Source: Cyanophora paradoxa
Lineage: Eukaryota > Glaucocystophyceae > Cyanophorales > Cyanophoraceae
Assembly: GCA_004431415.1 (NCBI GenBank)
Contig: QPMI01000205.1
Coordinates: 113,852-177,851 of the forward strand
Direction: 5' to 3'
DNA length: 64,000 nucleotides
Position 1 is the first letter of the stretch; each line of letters opens with the position of its first letter. Position numbers and translations under genes: made by a program. The notes under the pieces were generated by a model. The model made no database searches and was not told the DNA's origin. It saw only the letters and a list, made by a program, of their open reading frames with translations. This document shows, in pieces, positions 9,085 through 20,244 of the stretch.

Positions 9085-12000
9085 CTACGCGGCGACGAAG
9101 TTGACGAGCTTGCCGGGGACGAAGACCTCCTTCTTGATGGCCTTTCCGTCGAGGAACTTGGCCACGTTCGGCTCCGCTTTGGCCGCCGCCAGCACCTCCT
9201 CCTTCCCCGCCGTCGGGCTCACCTGCAGCTGTGCCCGCAGCTTCCCGTTCACCTGCGCACGCCCGGCCAGGCCCCATGAGCGCCGGCGAGCGGTCGGGGC
9301 GGGCTGGGCGGGCGGGGCGGGGCGGGCCTGGACGACGACGTTGATGGTGTCGGCCTGGAGGTACTGCTCGTCGACCTCGGGCCAGGGCGCGTACGCGAGG
9401 GAGCCCTTGTTGCCGAGCGCGTGCCAGAGCTCCTCCGCGATGTGCGGCGCGTACGGGGCGAGCAGGAGGACGAAGGGCTGCATGACGGCGCGCGGCCGCG
9501 TCTCCCACTTGGTCGCCGCGTTGACGAACTCCATCATGGCGGAGATGCCCGTGTTGAAGCGCATCGAGTCGATCTCCTCGGTGACCTTCTTGATGGTCTG
9601 GTGGAGGAGGCGCAGCTGCTCGCGGGTCGGCTCGGCCTCGGCGACACGCGGGGAGAGGGCGCCGCCCTCCATGTACAGCCGCCACGTGCGGTTCAGGAAG
9701 CGGAAGACGCCCTCCACGCCCTGCCGCCCCCCGCTCAGCCGCGCGCACCGCGGGGCCGGGGCGGGGCGGGGGCGGGGGCGGGGCGGGGGCGGGGGCGGGC
9801 CTTCATGGACCAGGTCTTGACCTGCTCGAGGGGCCCCATGAACATCTCGTACAGCCGGAGCGAGTCGGCGCCGTACTCCGCGACGACGTGGTCCGGGTTC
9901 ACCACGTTGCCCCGGCTCTTCGACATCTTGTGCGCCCGCGCCGCCACCCGCACCCCCTTCTCCCCCTTCAGCACGAACCCCTCGCCCACCTGCGCGCCGT
10001 CTCGTGAGAGGGGGCGGGGCGCGGGGCGGCGGGGGGGAGGGGAGGCGGGCCTTCTCGACGTCGGCGGGGGCGATGCGCTCCGGGGTGCAGTCGTCGCGCT
10101 CCTCGGCCTCGTCGGCGGAGACGGGGCGGCCCTGCGCGTCCCGGTAGAGCGTGTACTCGACCTCCCCGAGGATCATCCCCTGGTTGACGAGCCGCTGGAA
10201 GGGCTCCTTCGAGGTCACCACCCCGCAGTCGTAGAGGACCTTGTGCCAGAAGCGCGCGTAGAGCAGGTGCAGCACCGCGTGCTCCACCCCGCCCACGTAC
10301 CTGGCCCCCCGCCCCGCGTCACCGGCCGGCGCCGGGCGGGGCGGGGCGGGGCGGGGCGGGGCGGGGCGGACAGGTCGACGGGCATCCAGTACTTCTCGAG
10401 GTCGGGTGCGACGGCGGCGGCCTCGTTGGTGGGGTCCAGGAAGCGCAGGTAGTACCAGCAGGAGCCGGCCCACTGGGGCATCGTGTTCGTCTCCCGCGCC
10501 GCCGGCCGCCCGTCGAGCTCGGTGTTGACCCACTCGGGGACGGTGGCGAGGGGGGACTCGCCGGTGCCGCTGGGCTTGTAGGACTCGACCTCGGGGAGGG
10601 TCACGGGGAGGGCCTCGTCGGGCAGCGGCACGGGCTTCCCGTCCACGAAGACGATCGGGAAGGGCTCCCCCCAGTAGCGCTGCCGCGAGAAGAGCCAGTC
10701 CCGCAGCTTGTAGTTCACCCGCCGCCCCCCCAGGCCCCGCTCCGCGAGCCACGCGCAGACCGCCTCCTTGGCCTTGGGGACGGGCAGGCCGTCGATGGAG
10801 AGGGTCTTCGCGTTGGCCGAGTTGATGGCGAGCGCCCCCTCGTCGCTCGTCACGAACGCCTCCTTCTCCACCTCCACTGCCGGCCCCGTCACCAGGGAGG
10901 CGGCGGGGGGCGGGCGGGGGCGGGGCGGGGGCACCCTTGGCGCCGGAGGCCGGGGCGACGACCTGGCGGATGGGGAGCTTGTACTTCCTGGCGAACTCGT
11001 GGTCGCGCTTGTCATGGGCGGGGACCGCCATGATGGCCCCCGTGCCGTAAGTGGCAAGCACGTAGTCCGCCACGTACACGGGGATCGCCTCCTCCGTCAC
11101 GGGGTTCACCGCGTACGCCCCCGTGAAGACCCCCGACTTGTCCTTCTGCAGCTCCGTCCGCTCCAGGTCCGACTTGGTGGCCGCCTGCTTGACGTACTCC
11201 TCCACCGCCGCCTTCTGCTCCTTGCTCACGATCTCCGCCACCAGCGGGTGCTCCGGCGCCATCACCTGGGGGCGCGACGCGTCAGACGGCGTCGGGTTCG
11301 GCCGGGACGCTTCGAGCGCTTTGGACCGAGAGGAGCGCTAGACCCGGAAGGGACCGCACCATGTAGGTGGCACCGAAGAGGGTGTCGGGGCGGGTGGTGA
11401 AGACGCGGAGCTTCTTGGCGCCCTTGGTGCCCTGGATCTCGAAGTCGAGCTCGGCGCCCTCGGACTTGCCGATCCAGTTGCGCTGCATCTCCTTGACGTT
11501 GTCGGGCCAGTCGACCTCGTCCAGGTCCTCCAGCAGCCGCTCCGCGTACTCCGTGATCTTCAGGATCCACTGCCGCATCGGCTTCCGGATCACCGGGTGG
11601 CCCCCCCGCTCGCTCTTCCCGTCGATCACCTGCCCGCGCCCGCCGTCAGCGCGGGGCGGGAGGGGGGCGGGGCGGGGCGGGGGGGCGGGGCGTGCGGGCC
11701 TCCTCGTTGGCGAGGACGGTGCCGAGGGCGGGGCACCAGTTGACGGGGACCTCGGCCTGGTAGGCGAGGCCGCGCTCGTAGAGGCGCAGGAAGATCCACT
11801 GCGTCCACTTGTAGTACGCCGCGTCCGTCGTGGAGACCTCCCGCTCCCAGTCGTACGAGAAGCCCAGCGCCTGCAGCTGCTGCCGGAACCGCCCCACGTT
11901 CTTCGCCGTCGTCACCCGCGGGTGCGTCCCCGTCTCCAGCGCGTACTGCGCCCGCCCGCGTCGGCGGGGCCGGGCGCGCGGGGCGGGGCCGGCGCGGGGG

Positions 12001-12780
12001 CCGGCGCGGGGGGCGGGGACCTGCTCGGCGGGGAGGCCGAAGGCGTCCCAGCCCATCGGGTGCATCACGTTGTAGCCCCGCATCCGCTTGTACCGCGCCA
12101 CGATGTCCGTCGCCGTGTACCCCTCCGGGTGCCCCACGTGCAGGCCGGCCCCGCTGGGGTAGGGGAACATATCGAGGACGTAGAACTTGGGCTTGCTCGT
12201 GTCGGGCTTCTCCGGCGTGCGGAAGGTCTTGTTCTCGAGCCAGTACTGCTGCCACCGCTTCTCCACCTCCGTGAACGGGTACGTCGCCCCCTCCTGCCGC
12301 CCCCCCGCCTCAGCCAGGCCCCGCCCCGCGGCCCCGCCGCCGGCGGCGAAGGGTTCCCCACGCACCGCAGAAGACGCGCCCGAGGAGGCTGGGCGGCGGG
12401 CGGCGGGCACGTCAGTTGGCCGCCGCGCGGCGGAGCGGCTCGCGGGGCGCACCGGCCGGCGAGGGCGAGGACGGGGTCGAGACAGCGTCCGCCTGCGCGC
12501 GGATCGAGCCAGAGGCCGCGTCCTGGCTTATCGAGCGGGCCGCGCGCCCCGCGCGGGCCGCCGCAAAGAGCCGCTCGCTGACGTCTGGCCGGAAGAGCCG
12601 ATCCGCGAGGCGCAGGCCCGAGTACTGCGGGATGACGTTGAACTGCCGGCAGGAAGTAGCCGGGCGGCTGGCGACCGAAGACCGTGCGGTGATAGCTGCG
12701 CTGAGCGCGGCCGCCGGTGCGGACCGCACAAGCGACACGCCGAGGCCGAGGGCCGAGCGTGCGGGTGCCACACAAGCCAT
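9085..12780 (-). CDS. Leucyl-tRNA synthetase, bacterial/organellar type
   Basis: The enzyme charges tRNA-Leu in an organelle. Stop TAG at 9087-9085. Spliced exons give the whole bacterial-type architecture: [14 protein letters not shown], the class I signature [19 protein letters not shown] near 12120-12180, [14 protein letters not shown], then the CP1 editing domain with [11 protein letters not shown] near 11380 and [19 protein letters not shown]. Next are [16 protein letters not shown]-like [17 protein letters not shown] and [28 protein letters not shown] lies near 9900-9935. The C-terminal anticodon-binding helices end with [13 protein letters not shown] and [15 protein letters not shown]. 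About eight introns interrupt it. The editing-site residues look intact. The N-terminus is uncertain: an upstream open stretch with ATGs at 12780 and 12912 is Ala/Arg/Ser-rich ([20 protein letters not shown]) and looks like an organelle-targeting leader, but its splice to EGATYPF near 12285 is not settled. Confidence 0.92.
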
Positions 12781-13293
12781 GCCGTTCACGAATCCGATAG
12801 CCTGCGCCGGCTTCCGGCTGTCTTCAGATTCGTGCATCGCACGGTTTGTCTGAACGATCTGCGCACGTGCGGTTTGACGGGGGGATACGTTCGCTAGAGA
12901 CGGGAGATGCATCGAGTGCGCGCGGCAGGTCGCGGACGCACCGACTAGGCGGATTGCCGAGCCGCAGTATCTAGACCTTGTGAACCTGTACCCCGCTTCC
13001 AATTTGCAAGTCTCGAAAGCGTACATACCAGCGCGCTGCGCCCGCGTTCATCACAGGCTGCGTCACCACCGGATCTCCCCACGGCAGCTCGCCCCGCCCG
13101 AGCACGCACCTTGACCGATCGTCCGAGCCCCGCCAATCGCAGAGCGCGCTCTCGACTTTCTCTCGCCTAATCGCGCTTTCCTGTGTACTCCGAGCCCCAT
13201 CACTGTGCACGAGGGCCCAGCCTCGAACCAGGTTGGCTGTCGCGCACCCGCCGCGCCTCCAGAAACTGACTACTCTGAGCGCACAGCTGCAGA
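12781..13293. promoter_or_regulatory. Divergent region between LeuRS and the poly-Ala gene
   Basis: The region lies between the likely starts of two oppositely oriented genes and so should hold their promoters. It may also include 5' coding sequence of LeuRS (ATG at 12912). I see no other gene. Confidence 0.35.
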
Positions 13294-13364
13294 ATGACGA
13301 CGCCGGCGTCGACGGCACTGGCAGCGGCGGCGGCAGCGGCGGCGGCGGCAGCAGCGGCGGCAGC

Positions 13365-13434
<70 letters not shown>

Positions 13435-14946
13435 GCGGCGGCGGCGACAGCCCGCGCGCAGCGCTTTTTTTATGGCACTCCGCCGCGCGCAGTGCATATG
13501 GGGCCCGGGGGCGCAGGCTCAGAAGAAACTGGAGGCATAAAGCTGGAAGGCGAGGCCGCCCCGGGGCCGGCCACCGTTCCGGTCGCCGAGTCGAGGAATT
13601 GGAGTTGGATGCTGCTCGCGACCCTCGCCGGGGCCGCCCGCCCCGCCCTTCACCCCCCACCGCCCCACGCAGGCCGCAGCCCCAGCGGACGCCACGCAGG
13701 CGGGCGCCGCTAGCTCGCCCCGCGCCCGGGCGCCGGTCGTCGCGAGCTCACGCCGCCCGCCCGCGCCGATCCTTCGCCGATCCCGCATAGAGGAAGGAGC
13801 ACAAGATGAAGAAGAAGAGGGAGAAGGAGAATTCGAAGAAGAACATAAGCAAGGCGAGAGCGAAGTCTACAGCAGTCTAAAGCAAGGAGCACTTCTCCGG
13901 CCGGTTGCTGGGGTCGGGGGGTGCCGGGCGCCTCCCCGCCCTCTCTTGGGGTGCGTCTGGGGCGGCGGGCGCCCCCTCCGCCTTGGCCGTCGTCTGGGTA
14001 CCCCCCCCTCCCCCCCTGCCCCGCCTCCCTCCCCGGTTCTTTTCGCGTCTCCGACCGCGACGCCGGCAGGGGCGCCTCTGCGGTGCGGCCGCCCGAGCCG
14101 GACGCCGAGAAGGACGAGAAGGTGAGACGGGGGCCCCTTACAGTCCGCCCTCTTCCCGGCGCCCATGCCCGCTGCAGAAGGAGGAGAACGTGCCCGCAGC
14201 AGCACCGGTAGCCAGCGCGCCGGGGCAAGACGGGCGGCCCGGACTGTGGTACTGCCCCCGCCACCATCTCGGGCCTGGCGCGGCGGCAGTCTCTGCTGGC
14301 ATCGCGCGAATGTTCAATCTGTACGACCACCCGCCCCGCCCTTTCCGCGGAGGCGCTCGCCCGCAGCTGGCGGCGCGTGTCTTGCTCGCGTGGCAGGGAC
14401 GGCGGTGAGGAGGAGGAGCAGCCTGCTCTCGAGCTCGCGGTGGTCGCCGAGCGCACGGGCAGCGCTGGCGTCGGGGCGGTGTCGGGGGCGGCGAGGAGGG
14501 CCCTCACGCGTGCACCCGCCCCCAGCCAGCCGGCGGGGGACCTCCTCCCACACCTGCGCGCGCGCTCCCTGACATCCCCCGCCTCCTTAGTCCCCTCCTC
14601 CCTGACCCCCTTCCCCCTCCCCCCCCCCTCCCCTCCCCTTCCTCCCCGCCGACCACGCCGACCCCCAGTCCTCCTCCCCCTGGCCCCTCACCCCTGTTCC
14701 CCCCCCTTCTTTCTGAAGACGGCGACGGCTCTGCATTACTCACCGCGAAAGGGCGGCTCGTGCCCGTGGTGCACCTGCATCGCTGCGCCGTGAGCGGCGT
14801 CCCCGGCCCGGCTGCCCCTCTCGCTTCCGACTGTTTAGGAAATAAGCATGACAGCTCGGCGGTGCCGGGCGATCTTCCTGCTGATCCCGTTTCCCTCTCG
14901 CGCCACTGGCCGCTCACGCTCTTTCTCTCTCGCGCCCTCGATCAGC
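13294..14946 (+). CDS. Poly-alanine protein with acidic segment and Cys/His cluster, unrecognised
   Basis: ATG at 13294 opens a frame that reads the GGC tract as about 45 alanines, then TARAQRFFYGTPPRAVHMG. Exons that join in phase follow. A GC-AG intron (about 13627-13672) leads into an acidic segment IEEGAQDEEEEGEGEFEEEH and SSLKQGALLRPVAG. A second intron (about 13921-14069) leads to AVRPPEPDAEKDEK, then KEENVPAAAP. A likely next exon reads ASRECSICTTTRPALSAEAL and ELAVVAERTGSAGVGAVSGA. After a C-rich intron near 14560-14716 comes EDGDGSALLTAKGRLVPVVH followed by LHRCAV. CxxC together with HxHxxC suggests a metal-binding finger, but no family is recognised. The 3' end (TAA about 14946) is a guess. 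The lower GC and varied codons of the acidic exon argue that it is coding. Confidence 0.4.
13319..13445 (+). repeat. GGC trinucleotide tract (poly-Ala coding)
   Basis: Almost uninterrupted GGC repeats with a few AGC units. In the gene's frame (ATG 13294) it encodes alanines; other frames would give Gly/Ser or, on the opposite strand, Arg/Pro. Confidence 0.9.
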
Positions 14947-15240
14947 TAAGCCTGCACAGGCTAGGATCGATATCGCTCATGATCATGATCACTGAGTTGT
15001 GCTCCGAGCTCGAGGTCGAGATTCTTTGAATTTCCCTCTCGCGGCTCCCGGTCCGGACCGAGGCTCCGAGGCTCATCGATCATGATCAGCTGTACACTAG
15101 TATTGTGACACGTGCCTCTCAGATCTAGAACTTCGAAAGGTCTCATGATCATGATCACCGAGTCAGTCTCAGATCTGGTGGCCAGTGGCTCTTGAAATTT
15201 AATGGTTTCCCTCTGATGGAATTTGCAATTGAAGTTCGCG
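14880..15240. repeat. Intergenic cluster of TGATCATGATCA palindromes and TTTCCCTCTCGCG repeats
   Basis: CATGATCATGATCAC occurs near 14979 and 15145, with a third related copy (ATCATGATCAGC) near 15077. TTTCCCTCTCGCG occurs near 14888 and 15030, with variants near 14923 and 15206. AGATCT-type words are also repeated. The cluster separates the 3' ends of the poly-Ala gene and the subtilase gene. I cannot say whether it is a degraded mobile element or a regulatory array. Confidence 0.6.
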
Positions 15241-15541
15241 GCGGGCCCGACGCCGCGGACGCCGTCCGACGGTCAAGGTTGAACTTTGGAATTCGAATGC
15301 CAAGATCAGCGGCCCATGATCGAGGCCCTTCGAGCCTCGGATGCACGCCGCGCGCAGGGCCGGGAGAGCCACTGATCCGATCACGAGCCCAGCGTGCAAC
15401 TTGGCGATGCATGCAAATTGCCAACCGACGAGCGAGCTTCGGAGGCGGCAATCCCGAAGTTCAGCAACCGGAGTTCAAGGCTTGGTGGCTGGGAATGCTT
15501 AGGTTCTTGGTCACGAAGCCTCGTGGGTGGAAGGGGTACGG

Positions 15542-18500
15542 TCAAAGGGCGAGGAGGGCGGCGAGGAGGGCGGCGAGGAGCGTGGCGGGGGGCGGGGGGC
15601 CGGCGGGGGAGGCGGAGGAGGCTAAGGCGGCGCGCTGGGAGAGGGTGAGGCCCGAGGCGGTGAAGTCGGCCATCGCGAGGGCCCCGCCCCGCGCCACCAG
15701 CAGCTCCAGGTACGTCTGCACCCGCGCCAGCGCCTTCCCCTCTGCCCCGCCCGTCAGCGGCCCCGGGGCGGAGCGGGGCGGGCGGGGCGGGGCGGGGCGG
15801 GGCGGGGCACCTCCGACGAGAACCTGCGGGGAGCGGGGCGGGGCGGGGCTGCTTCAGAGGACGCGCAGGCATGCAAGCGAGCGCTCGACGCGGTCGGCAC
15901 CTCGGTGCGGACGAGGAGGGCGGGGGCGGCGGCGCCGGCGAGGGCGCGGCGGGCGCCGGCGGAGGCCTCGGAGACGCTGCGGAGGAGGACGCGGGCGACG
16001 CCGACGGTGCCGTCCTGGGGCGGCTGCGAGAGCGCGTCGGCGACCTGCGCGCGGAAGAGCGCCCGCGTCGCCGCGTCGAAGTTGGCGAGCGTCGCCGCCC
16101 GCCCGCCGGAGAGGCGCGTGACGGTCATGTCGAAGAGCAGCGAGCTCGCCGCGATGGGCGGGAACGACGGCGACGGCGACGGAGTCGCCGTCGCCTCCGC
16201 CCCTGCGCCTGCCGGCAAGCCCGGGGTGAGAAGGGGCGGGGCGGGGCGGGGCGCTGGCGGGGGCGGGGCGGACCGGCGGCGGGGAGGGCGGGGGCCGGGC
16301 TCGGCGACGGGGTCGCGCTGGGGGTGGCGGAGGGGGTGGCCGTGGGGAGGGGCGTGGGGCGCTGGGGCCGGAGGGCGGAGGTGTTGCCGCAGGGCCCCGG
16401 GGCGACGGGGAGGCGGAGGTTGCCGGTGAGGAGGAGGGCGAGGCCCATGGGCCCGGCGGCCGGCGGGGAGCGGAAGCGGGCGACGTCGACGTAGAGGGTG
16501 TAGTTCCCGAAGGCGTCCCCCACCTCCACCTGCTCCACCGAGTTCGCCCCGTCCGGCACCTGGCCCCGCCCCGCCCCCTCGCTCGCATGGACCCGAAAGG
16601 GCGCCGGCGCCGGCCGGGGGCGCGCGCGCACGGGGCCGCCGTTGCCGTGGAGGGTGCGGGCGTTCTGGACCTCGTAGACGGAGAGGTCAAGGTCGTTCAC
16701 GAGCGCCGCCGCCGCCCCAAGGGTCCCCGGGTAGTCGTTCCACACGAGCGTCGCCCGCAGCGGCGCGCCCCCGACGCCCGTCGCGAAGGCGCAGAAGGCG
16801 AGGGTGGTCCCCTGGTCGGCGGCGCTGACGTTGCGCTCGTGCACCCAGAGCTGGTGGGACGAGTCGTTGAAGCGCAGCGCGCGCGCCAGGGCCGGCTGCC
16901 CGAAGCCCTGGTACTTGTCCGGCGCCCCCGTCTGCAGCGCCGCCCCGGGAAGCAGCCGCCCTGCGCGCGCGCGCGCCCCGCGTCAGGCCGGCCGGCCGGC
17001 GGGAGGGCGAGGGGGGAGGGCGAGGGGGGCGGCGGGCACGGCTCGTCTCGTTGCGGACGAGGTAGCTGCCGTTGAGCATGCGGGCGCTGTTGATGAGCAC
17101 GGCGCGGATGAGGTTGCTGGACGGGCTGAACCCGTCCGCCGCGTTCTGCCGCCCCAAGACCTCGGCGCCGCCCCGGGCGCCGCCGGGCGGGCGGGGCGGG
17201 GCACCTTGGAGCCGGAGGGGTACCAGCCCTCGGTGAAGTACTGGCGGGCGAGGGTGGCGGCGGCCGCGACGACGGGCGCCGCCATCGACGTCCCCTGGTC
17301 CGCCAGCAGCGCCGCCCCCGCCTCCGTCCCGGGGCCCTCTGCGTCGCGCCCCCGCCCCTCGCCCCCGCACCCTCCGCAAGCGACGCCCCGCGCGGCAGCG
17401 CACTCGGCTTGCACTGGTACGTCCTGCGGGCGGGGCGGGGCGGGGTGGGGCGGGGGGGTCGTGCCGGGGGCGCGGGGCGGGCAGGGAAGGAGGGGGGCCG
17501 AGGGGGCGCACTTGAGGTCGTTGTCGGTGAGGGCGGAGACGATCTTGTAGCCCGGCGCCTGCGCCGGCGCGTGAGGGGCCGGGCGGGCCGGGCGGGGCCG
17601 AGGCGGGCGGGCGGGGCGCACGACGAGGTCGGGCTTGAGGCGGCCGTCGAGCGTCGGGCCCGTCGACGAGAAGTCCGCTGCCCCGCCCCCGGGCGCTCGC
17701 AGGGGCGGCGGGGCGCTCCCCCTCTCGCGCGCGCACCGACGTTGGTGTTGCCGTAGATCGTCCCGTTGATCTGGGTGGGGCAGCAGACCGCTGCCGCCCC
17801 CCGCGCATGAGCCGCGCAGGTCGCGCCCGCGCGCAATGGCACGGTGATTGGAGGGCCCGGCGCACAGGCGCCGATCCCGGAGTAGATGAACTTCTGGCAG
17901 TCGCCGCACTTCGGCTTGTCCGTCACTGGCGCGGCCGGCAGCGCTTGAGCGGCGCGCAGCGGGCAAGGCGAGGGCGCGCCGCCGCCGCACCGTACGACTT
18001 GTCGAAGGGGCCCTTGGCGAGAAAAGCAGCGTCAGGGGAGAAGGGGGATGCGGGGCGGGGCGGGGAGGGCGGACGACGGTCTGCCAGGATGCCGTGGAGC
18101 TGACGGCGGCGCCCACGGCCAGACAGTTCTTGCACGTCGCCGGCTGTGCCCCGGGGTGAGCAGCCGGCCCCTCCCCCAAGGGCGGGGCGCGGGCGGACGC
18201 TGCCGACGGTGCGGTCCCCGAAGACGCCGTCGTTGCCCGCCGCGATCACGACCGTGAAGTCCTGCACCCCCGCCCCGCCCGCGCCGCCCGCTCAGAGGGA
18301 GGGGGCGGCGGCCTGGCGGCGGGGCGGGGCGGACGCGGTAGTCCCAGGTGAACTGGTCGACGGCCCGCGCGTCCTCGTTGTACACGTTGCACAATGTCGG
18401 GTGCGACGCGTTGACGCCGCTGCAGCCCCACTGCGCCCCCGCCCCGCTCGCCCCCCGGGGAAGCGCCTGCTGCGCGGAGCGGGCGGGCGGGCGGAGCGGG

Positions 18501-20244
18501 CGGGCGGGCGGGGGGGGGGGCGGGGGGGGGGGGGGCGGGGCGGGAGGGGGGGGGGGGGGGACGGACGGAGTCGGAGTGGACGCGGGCGCCGGCCTGGTAG
18601 GCCGGGAGGAAGAGCTCCTCGTACGGATCCGGCGAGATGAGCTGCGAGGTGGCTCGGGGGCGCACGCGTGCTTCTCAGGAGGAGGGGGGAGACAGTGCGG
18701 GCGGGCGAGCGCACGGCTCCTTTCGGGCCGTCGTTGATGTCCTGCCGCCCGCCGCGTCAGGCGGGGGCGGGGCGGGGCGGGGCGGGGCGGCGGGGCGGAG
18801 CGGGCCTGGAAGATGAGACGGGCGGCGTGGGCGATGCCGTTGTACCTCGACGTCTCCGCCACGGCGGGGTCGGCGGCCTCCCAGTCGGCGGGGACGCGCC
18901 CAACAATGGTCCCCGCCACGTGCGTCCCGTGCTCGCTCTCCCCAGCCACAGCCCTCCCGATGAGGCCGTACTGGATCACCTGCCCCCGCCCCCGCTCGCT
19001 CGAGGACACCCCCGCGCACAGTCTGAAGGGGCGCGGCGGGCCTTCTTGCGGTTGAAGTCCGGGGAGGATGGTGGCGCCGAGGCGCGCAGCGCGTAGCTCT
19101 CCGCGAAGAAGCAGTGGTCGTAGTCTGCCGCGCCGCCCCGCCCCGTTAGAGGCGGCGGCCGCAGGGCGGCGGGCGGGCGGGCGGGGCACCGAGGCCGCCG
19201 TCGGCGACGGCGACGATCTGGCCCTCGCCCCGCAGGCCCCGCGCCCACATCGCGTTGCTCGCCGGGGCCCCGTCGCCGGAGCCCGAGGTGAGGAGGGTGC
19301 CGGCGTGGGCGGTGCGGCGGCGCTTGGGCGTCGTCGGCTCGATCCAGTGGACGAGGGGCTCGGCGGCGAGGCGCCCCGCGAGGCGCGCGACGTCCACGCC
19401 GGCCTCGTAGCGCACCCGCACCGCCCCCGCCCCTCCGCCCCACGCTCACCCGGCCCCGGCCCCGCCGCGTCGCCAGGTCCCGCCGCAGCGCCCGCTGCAG
19501 CCCCGCTGCGCCCCCGCCCGCTCGACACGGGCGCCCAGCGCGGCGGGGCGGGGCGGGGACCAGCGTAGGCGGCGGTGTCGAAGCCCGGGGGCGCGTGCAG
19601 GACGGCGACGAGGCCGTCGGCGGCGGCGGCGAGGCCGGGCGCCACCTTCGCCCCGTCCCGCAGCGCATCCACCCACGTCACGCCCGGCGCCAGCCTGCGC
19701 CCCGCCCGCTCGCCCCCCGCACGCCGCACGCCCCGCGGGGCAGCCGCACCGGAGGAGCTCGGCGCGGTAGGCCGAGGTGGTGACGAGGTGGGCGTCGTGG
19801 GGGACGTAGGCGCCCAGGCGCACCCCGGCGAAGGTCTCGATGGCGCCCCGCTCCCGCTCCGTCAGCGCCCGCCCCACGTGCACCTGCCCCCGCCCGCCTC
19901 ACGCCGCCGCCGCTGGGGGACGGCGGGACGTGGCGCACGAGGTAGACGCGCTCCTCGGAGTCGAAGTCGGGGCGGCCGGCGGCGGCGGCCTTGAGGCGCG
20001 CGTGGTGCCCCAGCGCCGGCTCCCGCTCCGTGTCCACCGTGTGCCCGTTCGCGAAGCACACCTGCGCGCCGCAGGCAGGGCGCCCAGCGTGAGCGCGCAC
20101 GAGGGGGCACGCAGCGCGCAGCGGCGGTGCCCGAACCCTGCGACTGTGGGTGTGGTATGGGCAGCCCTCGTCGAGTGCGGCTGCCAGCAGCCCGCTGGCG
20201 AGGCACAGGAGCAGCGCAGGGAAGATGAAGCTACGTCCCCTCAT
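15542..20244 (-). CDS. Secreted subtilisin-like (S8) serine protease with C-terminal hydrophobic tail
   Basis: ATG at 20244 starts a signal peptide (FIFPALLLCLASGLLAAAL). Many short introns follow. The catalytic triad is complete: Asp in QIVAVADGGLG near 19205, His in SEHGTHVAGTIVG near 18925, Ser in DQGTSMAAPVVAAAATL near 17285. The oxyanion region VVIAAGNDGVFGDRTVGS is near 18220. Other subtilase blocks are ADFSSTGPTLDGRLKPDLV and NLIRAVLINSARML. A beta-sandwich follows the protease domain (LRATLVWNDYPGTLGAAAAL, VNDLDLSVY, GNYTLYVDVARF). Beyond a Pro/Thr/Ser linker is a domain reading VTRLSGGRAATLANFDAATR and VADALSQPPQDGTVGVARVL. The protein ends with PPPPATLLAALLAALLAL and TGA at 15544-15542, a hydrophobic tail without a cytosolic extension, as in GPI-anchored proteins. 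The prodomain appears to be the N-terminal 300 or so residues. Location at the cell surface is inferred. Confidence 0.85.
18509..18560. repeat. Long G homopolymer runs in a subtilase intron
   Basis: Runs of 10 to 15 G separated by single C or A bases lie inside an intron of the minus-strand protease gene, so its RNA carries C-runs. Such tracts are prone to G-quadruplex formation and to sequencing error. Confidence 0.9.

Noticed and set aside
9776-9800. Regularly spaced GGGGCGGGG boxes as Sp1-type promoters
   Set aside because: The same motif fills introns of every minus-strand gene in this window and is better explained as intron composition.
18476-18560. Possible CRISPR or satellite array
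   Set aside because: It is only G/C homopolymer and GGCGGGC simple sequence inside an intron, with no spacer-repeat periodicity.
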